Assembly (NCBI GenBank): GCA_016197405.1
Contig: JACPVR010000015.1
Coordinates: 1-64,000, forward strand
Length of the DNA: 64,000 bases
Origin: Mycobacterium sp.
GTDB lineage: Bacteria; Actinomycetota; Actinomycetes; Mycobacteriales; Mycobacteriaceae
Direction of reading: 5' to 3'
Positions 1-8,779 of this stretch are shown here, piece by piece. The notes under the pieces were generated by a model, which was not told the DNA's origin, ran no database searches, and saw only the letters and a list, made by a program, of their open reading frames with translations. A program made the position numbers and the translations under genes. How positions within the stretch are numbered: position 1 is the stretch's first letter; each line of letters opens with the position of its first letter.

Positions 1-205
1 ACCACCTGGCCGAATAGGCCCCTACCGGAGCGCACAGGGAAAAGCTGGGCAGACCAGCGGTTACGTCACGCTCACAAGCCCACCAAACGACAACCAGCCA
101 CGGCAGACACATCAATCACTCAAGTCCACGGATCGAGGTTTAGCGCGCGGTAGTACGAGTGTGGGGCGCGCCGAATCGCACGGCTGAGGGGATCGAACGT
201 GGCAG

Positions 206-667
206 TCATCGCACGCACTGCATTCGCAGGTCGGCGACCACGACCTGCGGATCGAGTTCATCGGGGAACAGGGGGTCATAGGGACCGTCGACCGGGTCTA
301 CCGAGCGCAGGTCAACGGCAACATCAGCGCCATTGGGGTCGCGGTACCACAACCTGATGAAACCGGCATGGACCGTGGCGCGATGAGGTGAGGAACCCAG
401 CCGCGCAAGCCGATCGATCGTGGTAACCGCGTCTGCGGGCCCGGCCGGCGTGACGGCGATCGTCGTCACGCCACAGGCTTCGCGGTGATAGTCCACCGCG
501 ACATCCGATCGCTCGATCACGATATTGATCGTCGGGCTGCACAGCACGGCGGTGCGTCCGCGACCGCGTGGTGGATCTGGCACCCCGAGCAGAGCCGCCC
601 ACCAGGTGAGCATCTGTTCGGGTCGGTAGGTCAGCAGGTGCACCGTAGGTGCGGCAGTCCCGGTCAT
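206..667 (-). CDS. VOC/glyoxalase-like small protein
   Basis: A 153-residue protein that looks like a single vicinal-oxygen-chelate (glyoxalase-like) domain: an N-terminal beta strand starting HLLTYRP, and a C-terminal strand WYRDPNGADVAVDL that resembles the usual 'DPdGn..El' end of VOC modules. VOC proteins bind metals and act as dioxygenases, isomerases or binding proteins; the substrate cannot be told here. Its start codon overlaps the stop of the upstream flavin monooxygenase gene (ATGA at 664-667), so the two are translationally coupled and probably serve the same oxidation pathway. A second monooxygenase/VOC pair lies at 29.6-32.1 kb. The fold call is moderate, the function unknown. 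Confidence 0.7.
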   Translation of the reverse strand: MTGTAAPTVHLLTYRPEQMLTWWAALLGVPDPPRGRGRTAVLCSPTINIVIERSDVAVDYHREACGVTTIAVTPAGPADAVTTIDRLARLGSSPHRATVHAGFIRLWYRDPNGADVAVDLRSVDPVDGPYDPLFPDELDPQVVVADLRMQCVR

Positions 668-2442
668 GCGGTCAGTTCCTGATGCGAAGGGTGGACGGTC
701 GGGGTGAGTCGCAGCGCGGTGAGCGCGGCGTCCAGGCTCGTCGGGTCGCCCAGGTACAGGTGTGCGGCGATGTGATGGTCAGGGCGCACCAGGAAGGCGT
801 GATCTGTGCCCTCGCCCCACAGTAGATCGCAGATCGCCGGATCGGCGATCGCCACGACCGCGACATCTGCCGGCGCAACTGCCGCCCACTGCGATTCGGC
901 GGCGGCCGGAGTCATCAGCGTCGGGCGATCGTTACGGATCAGGTCCAGGGTGGACTGCCGTGTTCCGCCCTCGTCGAGCCAGGCATGCGGCAGTCGGCCA
1001 CCGACAAGTGCTGTCGGAGTATAGAATTCGGGATCCTGTGGCGGATGTGGCTTCCCGTCGTTGACGACTGCTCCACCGAGATAGCTGCCGCCGAGGTCGG
1101 CGCCCCAGCTGCGGTAGTGCGGTCCCTGCCTGGCAATGGCCGCTGCGGCACGCTCTCTGACCCGGTTTCCCATCGGCCCCTTGAGGGCGGCCAGTCGAAG
1201 CCGCTGGTAGCCCAGCCGCATGCCCATTTCGAGCAGTGGTCGCACCAACCATCGGGGGAGCCGCCGCGGTAGGCGGTCCAGTGCGGTCGGCATCGCCCGC
1301 ACCGACTTTCGGGGCAAACCGAGGGCGGCGAGAACGTCGAGCAGGCCGTCGAAGTTGTGCACCGAATCATCGGCGGCGGCCTGCCCGAGCGGACGCCGCT
1401 CGATGTCGTAGGTATCCAGTAGCGAGGGCTCGGCGCGGCCCGCCAGTACCCAGGCCAGCTTCCAGGCGAGATTGTGTGCGTCGGCGATACCGGTGTTCAT
1501 GCCGCGACCCCCGGTGGGAGGGAAGCGGTGGGCGGCATCTCCGAGCAGAAAGCTGCGGCCGGATCGATAGCTGTCGGCGATCTGGGCGGTCATCGCCCAC
1601 GATTGGATCGACTTGACCGTGATCTGAACCGAGTCGTCTCCGATCGCGTTGGCGATGTGGCGGCGACACACCTGCGGGGTGAAGTCTTCCAGCCTCTGGA
1701 CCGGTGGGAAATAGGGGATCTGGAACACGATGTCATCGGGTGCGCGATGAACGATGAACGTGCCCAGTCCTTTCGGCGTATGTGTCCACAGGACCGGGCC
1801 GCGCCGATTGCGGTAGAACTGCTCGATGTCCGCGGCGAAGTGCACGCTGACCATGTGCTGCAGGACCGGTCCGGCCATTCCGATTCCCAACTCGCGGCGA
1901 ACGGCACTGCCCGCGCCGTCGGCACCGACGACATACCGGGTGCGAATCTCGACGCAGCTGTCGTCGCGCTGCGCCGACACCACCGTATGGTCGGCTGCCG
2001 GCTGTTGCCCGCAGTAGCGCCAGCCGGGTTCGAACGCGATCAACTCGTTGTCGCTCAACCTGTTCCACAGTGTCTGTTCCAGGATGTTCTGCGGAAGGTG
2101 GGCGCCGCGCGTCGGGCTGATCGATTCGACCGAGTCGATCAACTCGTCGCCGAGATCGAGCACCGGCACGTCGCCCAGGGCGGGGCCGGCCAGCGTCGTG
2201 CAGTAGGCGATCGTGCGAAGTTCGTGCAGGGGAGCGCTGAGTCGGCGAATCTCCCTTTCGAGCCCGATCTGACGCCAGATCTCCAGCGAGCGCGTGGTGA
2301 GGACGTGTGCGGCGGGGTGGGGTTGCGGTTGTGTGCGGCGTTCGATGACGGTGCTGGAGACCCCGTGGTCGGCGAGTATCAGCGCCATCGTCGCCCCGAC
2401 CGGTCCCGCGCCGACAATGACGATGTCATCGCTGCATCGCAT
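664..2442 (-). CDS. FAD-dependent aromatic-ring monooxygenase (PheA/TfdB/MhpA type)
   Basis: A 592-residue class A flavoprotein hydroxylase. The FAD-binding Rossmann motif is at the N-terminus (VGAGPVGATMA, about residues 10-20), the DG motif is VVGADGAGSAVRRELG near the middle, and the GD motif is FLLGDAAHRFPPTGG followed by the conserved GMNTGIADAHNLAWKLA helix. Length and the C-terminal thioredoxin-like extension fit the phenol/3-(3-hydroxyphenyl)propionate hydroxylase group, which inserts one oxygen atom ortho to a phenolic hydroxyl using NAD(P)H and O2. It is coupled by ATGA to the downstream VOC protein. A 26-bp perfect inverted repeat lies 27-52 bp upstream of the start and is a likely operator. 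It is clearly paralogous to the hydroxylase at 29.6-31.4 kb. The substrate is not predictable. Confidence 0.9.
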   Translation of the reverse strand: MRCSDDIVIVGAGPVGATMALILADHGVSSTVIERRTQPQPHPAAHVLTTRSLEIWRQIGLEREIRRLSAPLHELRTIAYCTTLAGPALGDVPVLDLGDELIDSVESISPTRGAHLPQNILEQTLWNRLSDNELIAFEPGWRYCGQQPAADHTVVSAQRDDSCVEIRTRYVVGADGAGSAVRRELGIGMAGPVLQHMVSVHFAADIEQFYRNRRGPVLWTHTPKGLGTFIVHRAPDDIVFQIPYFPPVQRLEDFTPQVCRRHIANAIGDDSVQITVKSIQSWAMTAQIADSYRSGRSFLLGDAAHRFPPTGGRGMNTGIADAHNLAWKLAWVLAGRAEPSLLDTYDIERRPLGQAAADDSVHNFDGLLDVLAALGLPRKSVRAMPTALDRLPRRLPRWLVRPLLEMGMRLGYQRLRLAALKGPMGNRVRERAAAAIARQGPHYRSWGADLGGSYLGGAVVNDGKPHPPQDPEFYTPTALVGGRLPHAWLDEGGTRQSTLDLIRNDRPTLMTPAAAESQWAAVAPADVAVVAIADPAICDLLWGEGTDHAFLVRPDHHIAAHLYLGDPTSLDAALTALRLTPTVHPSHQELTA

Positions 2443-2468
2443 CGGCGCCGCCCCTCAAATTGATCAAA

Positions 2469-2494
2469 TAGAACGAACTAATACATTCGTTCTA
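2469..2494. promoter_or_regulatory. 26-bp inverted repeat, candidate TetR-type operator
   Basis: TAGAACGAA and TTCGTTCTA form perfect 9-bp arms around an 8-bp AT-rich spacer. It sits 27-52 bp upstream of the monooxygenase start at 2442, in an otherwise gene-free gap, where a repressor would cover the promoter. The size and the AACGAA/TTCGTT half-sites resemble TetR-family operators. Its regulator is not identified: the TetR gene at 6124 has a different dyad beside it. Confidence 0.6.
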
Positions 2495-2549
2495 CCACAG
2501 GGGGCGTCGAAGGGGAAGGCGTGACCATGGTGCTTTGCCGATCGACGGC

Positions 2550-2566
2550 TCCGCCGCAACGGCGGA
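2550..2566 (-). terminator. Hairpin after the PEP-utilising enzyme gene
   Basis: A perfect 7-bp GC-rich stem (TCCGCCG / CGGCGGA) with a 3-base loop, beginning 11 bp past the stop codon of the gene ending at 2577 on the minus strand. There is no T-run, as is usual for mycobacterial hairpin terminators. Confidence 0.5.
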
Positions 2567-2576
2567 CGCGTCCGGG

Positions 2577-5099
2577 TCAGAGGCTGACCGAGCCGATATG
2601 CCCGTTCACGGTGATCGTGGCTCGGTCGGCGATGGTCTTGGTGGCGCCGGTGATTCCGCCGACGGCCGGGATGCCGTACTCGCGTGACAGGATCGCGCCG
2701 TGGCTCAGCTTGCCGCCGGTCTCGACGACCAGCCCGGAAAGTAGCGGGAACACGCTGGTCCAGCCGGGGTCGATATTGGGCGCCACCAGAATGTCGCCTG
2801 CCTCGACCTTCCCGAGGTCGGCAAGCGTGTGCACCACTCGGGCCGGACCGGTTGCCTTTCCGTGACAGAACGCGGTCCCGCCGATGGCACCCTCAGGCAG
2901 GTCCGGGTGCTCGTCGGCGAGTTCGGTGTCCACTTCGGTTTCGACATCGTCGAACAGATACGTCGCAGGCAACCGGCCACTGTTGCGTGCGAACTCGGCG
3001 CGTCTGACGTCGAGGGCAGCGGCCAGCTCGGCAGTCGCCGGGCCGCCGCCCAGCAGTGCGAAGAACTCCTCGCCCCGCAACAGGAAAACATCGTCGGGGT
3101 CGGACAGCACTCCCTGCCGGACAAGACGTCTCGCTTGTTCGAGAACCAGTGATCGCAGGTGCGTGAGCAGATAGTCGAGGTGGTAGCGCTGATTCTCGCG
3201 ATAACGCGTGTAGTCCTGGACCATCCTCATCAGGCGGCCCAGAATCGGCCTGCGCACCCACCCCAGCGGACCTCTGCCGAGCCGTGCCAATGCGTCGGTC
3301 TCGGCGATATGACGGCGTTGCCGTGACGAATTCGACCGCGGGCCGGCCGCGATGGTATGGGCGGAACGAAGCTGCGCACGGACGAGTTCCAGTATCAGGT
3401 GCGGCTGTTCGCGCCAGCGCGGACGCGCGATGTCACGGCTGTCGGATCGGTGACCATGGCGCAGAAGGAACTCGTCGTAGCGTCGCCAGAACGCCGCATC
3501 GGTGGTGCCGGCGCGGACCTGCTGATAGGTCGCGCCATCGCGCACCATGGCGGCGAGGTCACAATCTTCGCGCGCGGCGCGGGCAAGTCCGGCGATCTCG
3601 GTGTTGATCGTGGCGGTCTTGGTGTCGTCCAGCCCGCTGATGACGTTCTGGTACAGCTCGCCCGATTCGTCGGCGCACCAGCTTTCGAGAAAGCGTTGCA
3701 GCAGGGCATGCAGAAAACTGTTGTAGATCGTCATGCCCCAACGCACGATCCGAAAGTGCTCTTCGCCGAGCGCGTTGACCTCGTCGTACTGGCGACGCCA
3801 TTCGGTGTCGGTGAGCAGGCCGTAGTCCTGGTCGATTTTCGGCACGATGTTTTCTTCTATTGCGGTGCAGTGCTTTTCGAGCGCCGCCAGGTTGTTCTTG
3901 AGACCGCTGCGTGCGCGGTCGCGCCGCGGGGCCAGGACGAAACCGGCCAGCAGCCGTGGATCCCAGCGCGCGGCCCGGACCCGCTCCAGTACCAGCGGTG
4001 GGAACCATTGTTCGGCGCCGTTGGAGCGCATCGACGGCGGTAGTACCCGCAGACTTTCGACGAAGTACGCGCCGCTGAAGTACGCATAACCGTGGTGCAA
4101 CCGCACCGGCTCCATCCCGGCCATGTCGGGTCGCCCCTGGAGGGTGGTCATCTCCTTCATGCTCATCTCGGTGATCCAGGGCACCATCAGATCTTCGGGC
4201 AGCGGGAGGGTGCAGTCGGACAGGTATTCATCGCCGAACCGCCGTGACCACACGTCGACGGGGTTCTCGCTCGGCAGGTTGGTGATGGGCCGATCCTGCA
4301 GCACGAAAAGGCGTCCACCCGCAATGGCCCACTCCATGTCGCGGCGCGGGCCGATACGCTCGGTGACAATCTTCGAGACATCGTGCAGTTGGTGCAGCTG
4401 TGCTGCGGTCAAACAGAATTCAGCGCACCGACCCGGGTCGACGGCGCGTTCGTGGACGCCGTTGTCCCAGACGGCTTCCACAGCTTTACCGCCGAGCTGC
4501 CTGCTGCGGACCTCCCCGCTGCAGCGGTCGAGGACGAAGCTGTCCGGTTCGGTGCGACCCGACACCACGGTTTCGCCCAGACCCCACGCCGCGTCGATGA
4601 CGATCTCGGATGCGAACGGGCGCAGCGGGTTGGCGGTCAGGAGAACTCCGGCGACATCGGGGCTCACCATGCGCTGCAGGATCAGCGCTATGCCACCGGC
4701 AGAGGTCTTTCCGAGGTTGTCCCGATAGGTCTGGGCGCGACTGTCGTCGAAGGACGCCCAGCAGGTGCGGACCGCCTCGCGAAGACCGTCGAGGCAATCG
4801 ACCCCCAGGACCGTCTCGTACACCCCGGCGAACGAGGCGTCGGCCAGATCCTCGGCGACCGCCGAGCTGCGGACCGCCCACGGTCCCCCTGGGAACAGCA
4901 CATCGACCTCGTCCCACCAGCGCGCCAGCGCCTCGTCGAGGCAGATGTCGCGAGTGTGCGCGTGTAGCGAGATATCGGCGGTGATGCACCACGCCTCCGG
5001 CACCGGCAGTCCCGCATTCAGAAGTCGAACCAGACCCTGTCCCTTGCCGCCCACGTGGTCGGCGGCGATATCGGTTTCGGGTTTCAGCGCGATGATCAC
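2577..5099 (-). CDS. PEP-utilising dikinase-like enzyme (PEP synthase / rifampicin phosphotransferase architecture)
   Basis: An 840-residue protein with an N-terminal ATP-grasp PEP synthase/PPDK nucleotide-binding domain (VGGKGQGLVRLLNAG near residue 18; AVRSSAVAEDLADASFAG near 100; VLQDRPIT near 295). A large helical central domain follows, and a C-terminal phosphohistidine swivel domain carries GGKLSHGAILSREYGIPAV. The predicted phospho-accepting His is residue 800, 40 residues from the C-terminus, as in rifampicin phosphotransferase (Rph). There is no PEP/pyruvate-binding TIM barrel, so it is not a true PEP synthase; Rph-type enzymes move the beta-phosphate of ATP to an acceptor held by the central domain. 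The acceptor is unknown and rifampicin resistance should not be assumed. Coupled by ATGA to the upstream CrtC-like gene (5096-5099). Confidence 0.8.
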   Translation of the reverse strand: MIIALKPETDIAADHVGGKGQGLVRLLNAGLPVPEAWCITADISLHAHTRDICLDEALARWWDEVDVLFPGGPWAVRSSAVAEDLADASFAGVYETVLGVDCLDGLREAVRTCWASFDDSRAQTYRDNLGKTSAGGIALILQRMVSPDVAGVLLTANPLRPFASEIVIDAAWGLGETVVSGRTEPDSFVLDRCSGEVRSRQLGGKAVEAVWDNGVHERAVDPGRCAEFCLTAAQLHQLHDVSKIVTERIGPRRDMEWAIAGGRLFVLQDRPITNLPSENPVDVWSRRFGDEYLSDCTLPLPEDLMVPWITEMSMKEMTTLQGRPDMAGMEPVRLHHGYAYFSGAYFVESLRVLPPSMRSNGAEQWFPPLVLERVRAARWDPRLLAGFVLAPRRDRARSGLKNNLAALEKHCTAIEENIVPKIDQDYGLLTDTEWRRQYDEVNALGEEHFRIVRWGMTIYNSFLHALLQRFLESWCADESGELYQNVISGLDDTKTATINTEIAGLARAAREDCDLAAMVRDGATYQQVRAGTTDAAFWRRYDEFLLRHGHRSDSRDIARPRWREQPHLILELVRAQLRSAHTIAAGPRSNSSRQRRHIAETDALARLGRGPLGWVRRPILGRLMRMVQDYTRYRENQRYHLDYLLTHLRSLVLEQARRLVRQGVLSDPDDVFLLRGEEFFALLGGGPATAELAAALDVRRAEFARNSGRLPATYLFDDVETEVDTELADEHPDLPEGAIGGTAFCHGKATGPARVVHTLADLGKVEAGDILVAPNIDPGWTSVFPLLSGLVVETGGKLSHGAILSREYGIPAVGGITGATKTIADRATITVNGHIGSVSL

Positions 5100-6061
5100 C
5101 GGAACCTCGACATCACAGCGTCTTTGGCGACGGGAAGCAGCGCAGGCAGGTTGGTGAGCAGTTCACGCCGGCCCGCATGCCAGGTGTGCTCGAGCACGCC
5201 GGCGCCGGATAGCTGCGAACCATCGGAGAGACGGGCGTCGAACCGGGCATGCGTCTCGCGGAGCAACAGGCCGCTCTTGAACAGCGGGACCTGGCTGATT
5301 CCGCGTGCGGTGACCTCTATCGAGGTCCCTTCGTCGTCGACGATCGTCATCTCGGCATCCCGGGCACTGTGCGGGCCGGGGGAGACATAACTCAGGTCGA
5401 AGGCGCTGACACCGCGCGATAGCCCATCGCGACTGATGAAACCGGACTGCACGGGTCGTCCGTCGGCGGTGGTCTGGGTGACGGTGAAGGCCAGGTCGGG
5501 GCCGAACTGTGCCGAGATCCAATCCCAGCCGGTGATATTGCCCCAGTCCCGGGGACCCCAGGATTTGTCGCGGGTTCCGAAACCGCCGATCTGCCGTTCC
5601 CGGCCCCGGATCGCCGACCGGCCGGTCACCACGCCCGGATGTTCGAAATGCCGGTGCGCGACGACCTCGGTGCCGTTGTGACCGAAGTCGAACGCCGGTG
5701 CCAGCGCCGTCCAGGTCAGGTCGATTTCGTCGCGTCCCGACAGGGTGATGTGCCACCGCCGCAACGGCTCGTCGCAGCGGAAGGTCAGGCGGCCGACGGT
5801 CAGGCCGTCGACACTGCGGAAGGCCATCGGGTCGCCGTCGATGGGCTGGTCGACGGCGCCGTAGACCAGTTCGCGCCGGCCCGCGCGCATGGTGACCACG
5901 ACAGCGTCGGCGCGTTGCTCGGCGAACCGGTAGCCCAACCGGGCGAAGCCCAGCGCCTGGCCGCCGATGTCGACCCAGTTGAAGTAGTAGCTCTCCTGCC
6001 AGTGCGCCGCGGCACCTGGCGGGTGCAGCTCCTCGTCTGTCGCAGCGATGACGTTGACCAT
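5096..6061 (-). CDS. CrtC-like / DUF7064-type protein
   Basis: About 321 residues, with no signal peptide or membrane segment seen. It is rich in beta-strand and tryptophan/aromatic patterns (ESYYFNWVDIGGQALGF, RDKSWGPRDWGNITGWDWI). These resemble the lipocalin-like hydroxyneurosporene synthase (CrtC)/AttH superfamily proteins common in actinobacteria, often labelled DUF7064/DUF7065. No catalytic function is established for this group. I take ATG 6061 as the start because it leaves a 62-bp promoter gap to the divergent TetR gene; an in-frame start at 6097 would invade that promoter. It is translationally coupled to the PEP-dependent phosphotransferase-like gene, suggesting a shared, probably lipophilic, substrate. 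Family assignment is moderate. Confidence 0.65.
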   Translation of the reverse strand: MVNVIAATDEELHPPGAAAHWQESYYFNWVDIGGQALGFARLGYRFAEQRADAVVVTMRAGRRELVYGAVDQPIDGDPMAFRSVDGLTVGRLTFRCDEPLRRWHITLSGRDEIDLTWTALAPAFDFGHNGTEVVAHRHFEHPGVVTGRSAIRGRERQIGGFGTRDKSWGPRDWGNITGWDWISAQFGPDLAFTVTQTTADGRPVQSGFISRDGLSRGVSAFDLSYVSPGPHSARDAEMTIVDDEGTSIEVTARGISQVPLFKSGLLLRETHARFDARLSDGSQLSGAGVLEHTWHAGRRELLTNLPALLPVAKDAVMSRFR

Positions 6062-6078
6062 GACCCCAGTCAAACGTG

Positions 6079-6092
6079 AGCGATAGCTCGCT
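6079..6092. promoter_or_regulatory. Dyad in divergent promoter, candidate TetR operator
   Basis: AGCGA-TAGC-TCGCT, a perfect 5-bp inverted repeat in the 62-bp gap between the CrtC-like gene (minus) and the TetR gene (plus). The position suits autoregulation and control of the PEP-enzyme/CrtC-like unit. It is short, so support is mainly positional. Confidence 0.4.
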
Positions 6093-6123
6093 TTCAATTC
6101 GTGTCTTGTGCCACACTGCGTGG

Positions 6124-6738
6124 ATGTCCGTCGTACGCTCCGGCCCGCGCAAACAGCCGCGACAGGAGCGTTCGCGGGCGACGGTGGACCGCATTCTGGA
6201 TGCGGCCGCTCGCGTCTTGATCGCGTACGGATACGACGGCGCGTCCACCAACCGCATCGCGCGGGCCGCGGGCGTGAGCCCGGGCTCGCTCTACCAATAC
6301 TTCAGCGACAAGGACGCCATCACCGCGGCCGTCGTGGACAAACTCGCCGAGGACATCAATGCCGGTGTCGCCACGGTCTTCCGCAGCATGGCGGGGCGGT
6401 CGGCCGAGGACGGTACCCGGGCGGCGCTCACCACCTTGGTGAACGCACTGGCCCCGCAAGCGGATCTGCTGCGCATCGCCGTCGAGCAGGTACCACGGTT
6501 CGGTGACTCCGACAGACTGGCCGCGCTGCTGGCACGTGGTCGCGACCTGGTCTACCACCAACTACTGGCCAACCAGGACCGGCTGCGGCATCACGACCTG
6601 GACACCACGACGTGGTTCGTCGTGCACACCACCACCCAGATGACGATCCGCTACACCGTCGACCGGCCGCCGATTCCCGCGGACCGATTCGTCGACGAGC
6701 TCAGTCGGCTACTGCTCAGCTACGTCTACCGCGACTGA
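6124..6738 (+). CDS. TetR family transcriptional regulator
   Basis: A 204-residue one-component repressor. The N-terminal TetR HTH is evident: QERSRATVDRILDAAARVL, then GYDGASTNRIARAAGVSPGS and LYQYFSDKDAI, the canonical recognition helix and YxxFxxK end. The C-terminal domain is a variable ligand-binding domain. I use ATG 6124 because it leads directly into the basic residues before the HTH; the earlier ATG at 6076 would place translation inside the divergent promoter. It is divergent from the CrtC-like/PEP-enzyme pair, its most likely target. Its 3' end overlaps the convergent galM gene by 30 bp, with a hairpin at the junction. The ligand is unknown. Confidence 0.9.
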   Translation: MSVVRSGPRKQPRQERSRATVDRILDAAARVLIAYGYDGASTNRIARAAGVSPGSLYQYFSDKDAITAAVVDKLAEDINAGVATVFRSMAGRSAEDGTRAALTTLVNALAPQADLLRIAVEQVPRFGDSDRLAALLARGRDLVYHQLLANQDRLRHHDLDTTTWFVVHTTTQMTIRYTVDRPPIPADRFVDELSRLLLSYVYRD

Positions 6739-7668
6739 TCCGCGTCCGTCGTGGTAGCGGACCGCCCACGATGCGGACATCGATTCGCCGGGCGCCAGCC
6801 ACCGCAGGCCGACACCGCTGTTCAAAGCGTCGGCGGGCGCGGTCATCGGCTCCACTGCGACGGCTGTCACGAACGTTGCGCCGCACGGGAACTCCCGGGT
6901 GATGAACGCGTGGACAAAGCCGAAATTATCGTCGGCCCACAGTGTTACCGCGCGACCGTCGGGGGAGCGCAGTGTGTGCACGCTGCCGCCGTCCGTCGGC
7001 ACCAGATCCGACCATGCGTCGTCGAGGTCGAGATCTGCGATGACACGTCCGGCCCGCAGATCCCATTCGGTCCCGTCGACGGCGGTGCTCCCGACCGGTA
7101 TCCGCTGGTGGTCGAGTTCGATATGGCGGCGGCCGTTGACCGTCAACGTCAGGTCTTCGGTCGGTACGTCGCCGATCATCAGAAACGGGTGCGCTCCGAT
7201 CGCGACCGGGGCAGGTCCGGAACCGGTGTTGTGAACTGTGTGAGTCGTCTCCAAGCCGTCGGCCACCAGTCGGTAACAGACTTTGGTGTCGAGCCGGAAG
7301 GGATAACCGGACTGCTCGACGACCGGTGCGCTCAGGGTTATCGACGACGCCGACCGCTCGACAGGTTGATACGCCGTGCCGCGCAGCAAGCCGTGCAGCG
7401 CCGCGCGGTGGCGGATGTCGTCGACGTCGAGTTGCAGTGTTTGACCGTGGTGAACCCAGCGGCCGTCGCGAACCCGGTTGGGCCACGGGATCAAGACGGT
7501 GCCGCAGCTGAACGGAGCGATGTCGTGGTCGTCGAAAACCGGCGCGATCTCCACGCCATCCACGCTGAGCTGCCGAATGGCCGCCCCCACCTGCGTGATG
7601 ATCGCGTGCACCGCCCGCCCGTCGACCGACAGGGCGAGCTCGTACTGAGTTCCCAGGACCCCTTCCAT
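6709..7668 (-). CDS. galM: Aldose 1-epimerase (galactose mutarotase)
   Basis: A 319-residue beta-sandwich aldose 1-epimerase that interconverts alpha and beta anomers of galactose and related sugars, supplying alpha-galactose to galactokinase. Recognisable elements are FSCGTVLIPWPNRVRDGRW (substrate-binding Asn-Arg pair), HGLLRGTAYQPV with the conserved His, and GAHPFLMIG with the catalytic-region His. ATG 7668 is chosen because it begins just 4 bp after the galK stop; an upstream in-frame start would extend into galK with low-complexity sequence. It is last in the seven-gene chvE-mmsAB-orf-galT-galK-galM operon. The Leloir partners immediately upstream support the galactose role. Confidence 0.88.
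   Translation of the reverse strand: MEGVLGTQYELALSVDGRAVHAIITQVGAAIRQLSVDGVEIAPVFDDHDIAPFSCGTVLIPWPNRVRDGRWVHHGQTLQLDVDDIRHRAALHGLLRGTAYQPVERSASSITLSAPVVEQSGYPFRLDTKVCYRLVADGLETTHTVHNTGSGPAPVAIGAHPFLMIGDVPTEDLTLTVNGRRHIELDHQRIPVGSTAVDGTEWDLRAGRVIADLDLDDAWSDLVPTDGGSVHTLRSPDGRAVTLWADDNFGFVHAFITREFPCGATFVTAVAVEPMTAPADALNSGVGLRWLAPGESMSASWAVRYHDGRGSVAVDVAEQ
6726..6757. terminator. Bidirectional hairpin at the TetR/galM convergent junction
   Basis: CTACCGCGAC pairs with GTCGTGGTAG (10 bp, one G-T wobble) around a 12-base loop. It includes the TetR stop codon and lies inside the last codons of galM on the other strand, so it could stop transcription from both sides. Confidence 0.5.
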
Positions 7669-7672
7669 GCGG

Positions 7673-8779
7673 TCAGCCGCCGGCGCCGGGGCCGGCATGG
7701 GTGGCGACGATGGTCGGCTCCCGGTAGCCGGCGCGCCGCACCGACGTACGTATCGCATCGCACACGGCATCGCTGCGCCCGGCGGGTACCAGGGCTATCA
7801 CGCAGCCACCGAACCCGCCACCGGTCATCCGCGCTCCCAATGCTCCGGCCTGCACCGCCGTTTCGGCGATGAGATCGATATGTGCGGTGGTGATCTCGAA
7901 GTCGCCCTGCATCGACTTGTGCGAAGCGGTCAGCAGCCGGCCGACCTCGGCAAAATCGGAAACACGCAGGGCGTCAACAGTATCGAGGACCCGCTGGTTC
8001 TCGGTGAGAATGTGTCTGGCACGCCGGGCGTCGTCTGGATCGGGTATGCCGGCCAGCACCGCAGTGCCTGCCTCCTGAACGTCACGCAGTGAGGTGACGC
8101 CCAGCGCGGCGGCGGCACGTTCGCACGAGGCCCGCCGGGCGGCATATTCACCGCCGGCGTGCTGATGTGCGGCATGCGAATTGATCAGCAGCAGCGCCAC
8201 GTCGGCGGCGTCGGGGTCGAACGGTACCGAGCGGGTCTGCAGCGTCCGGAAATCGATCAGCTGCGCCTGCCTGCTCTCGGCGAACAGAATCGCCAGCTGG
8301 TCCAGCAGACCCGTTGGCGCCCCGACATATTCGTTCTCCGCCCGTTGTGCCATCCGGGCTTGCTCGATCCGGTCCATCGGCTGGCCGGTCGCGGCCAGAA
8401 CCGCGCCGAGCACCGCACACTCGAGTGCGGCCGACGATGCCAGGCCCGATCCGGTCTCGACACCGCCGGTGATCGTCATCGTGCCACCGGGCGCCGGGTA
8501 ACCCGCGCAGTGCAGTGCCCACACGACACCCGCCACATAGGCGGCCCACCCGGTGACCTCGCCGGGTACGGTGCGTAACGCCACGCGGGCCGGTTCCGGT
8601 TCCCGGTCGCTGCGCACCACCAGCGAGTCACTCTGGTCGGGTTGAAAGGACACCGAGGTGCGTTCCGGCAGCGCAATGGGTAGCGCGAAGCCGGAGTTGT
8701 AGTCGGTGTGCTCGCCGATGAGGTTTATCCGGCCCGGTGCGCTGAACCGGACCGGTGGTGCGGTCGCCGGCGTCGTCAC
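7673..8779 (-). CDS. galK: Galactokinase
   Basis: A 368-residue GHMP kinase that phosphorylates alpha-D-galactose at C1 with ATP. The galactokinase signature [19 protein letters not shown] lies at the N-terminus, the GHMP ATP loop [11 protein letters not shown] near the middle, and the C-terminal motif [13 protein letters not shown] near the end. The start is GTG 8779, which forms a GTGA overlap with the galT stop (8776-8779); upstream in-frame ATG codons would run through galT with arginine-rich nonsense sequence. It sits between galT and galM in the sugar operon. Length matches bacterial GalK. Confidence 0.95.
   Translation of the reverse strand: MTTPATAPPVRFSAPGRINLIGEHTDYNSGFALPIALPERTSVSFQPDQSDSLVVRSDREPEPARVALRTVPGEVTGWAAYVAGVVWALHCAGYPAPGGTMTITGGVETGSGLASSAALECAVLGAVLAATGQPMDRIEQARMAQRAENEYVGAPTGLLDQLAILFAESRQAQLIDFRTLQTRSVPFDPDAADVALLLINSHAAHQHAGGEYAARRASCERAAAALGVTSLRDVQEAGTAVLAGIPDPDDARRARHILTENQRVLDTVDALRVSDFAEVGRLLTASHKSMQGDFEITTAHIDLIAETAVQAGALGARMTGGGFGGCVIALVPAGRSDAVCDAIRTSVRRAGYREPTIVATHAGPGAGG

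Noticed and set aside
1..205. Possible tRNA or promoter at the left edge
   Set aside because: No cloverleaf pattern, CCA end or promoter boxes seen; it is simply the region downstream of the VOC gene.
1474..2463. Long plus-strand frame opposite the monooxygenase
   Set aside because: It has the low-complexity Arg/Ala-rich composition of a GC-rich antisense shadow, and the other strand has clear FAD motifs.
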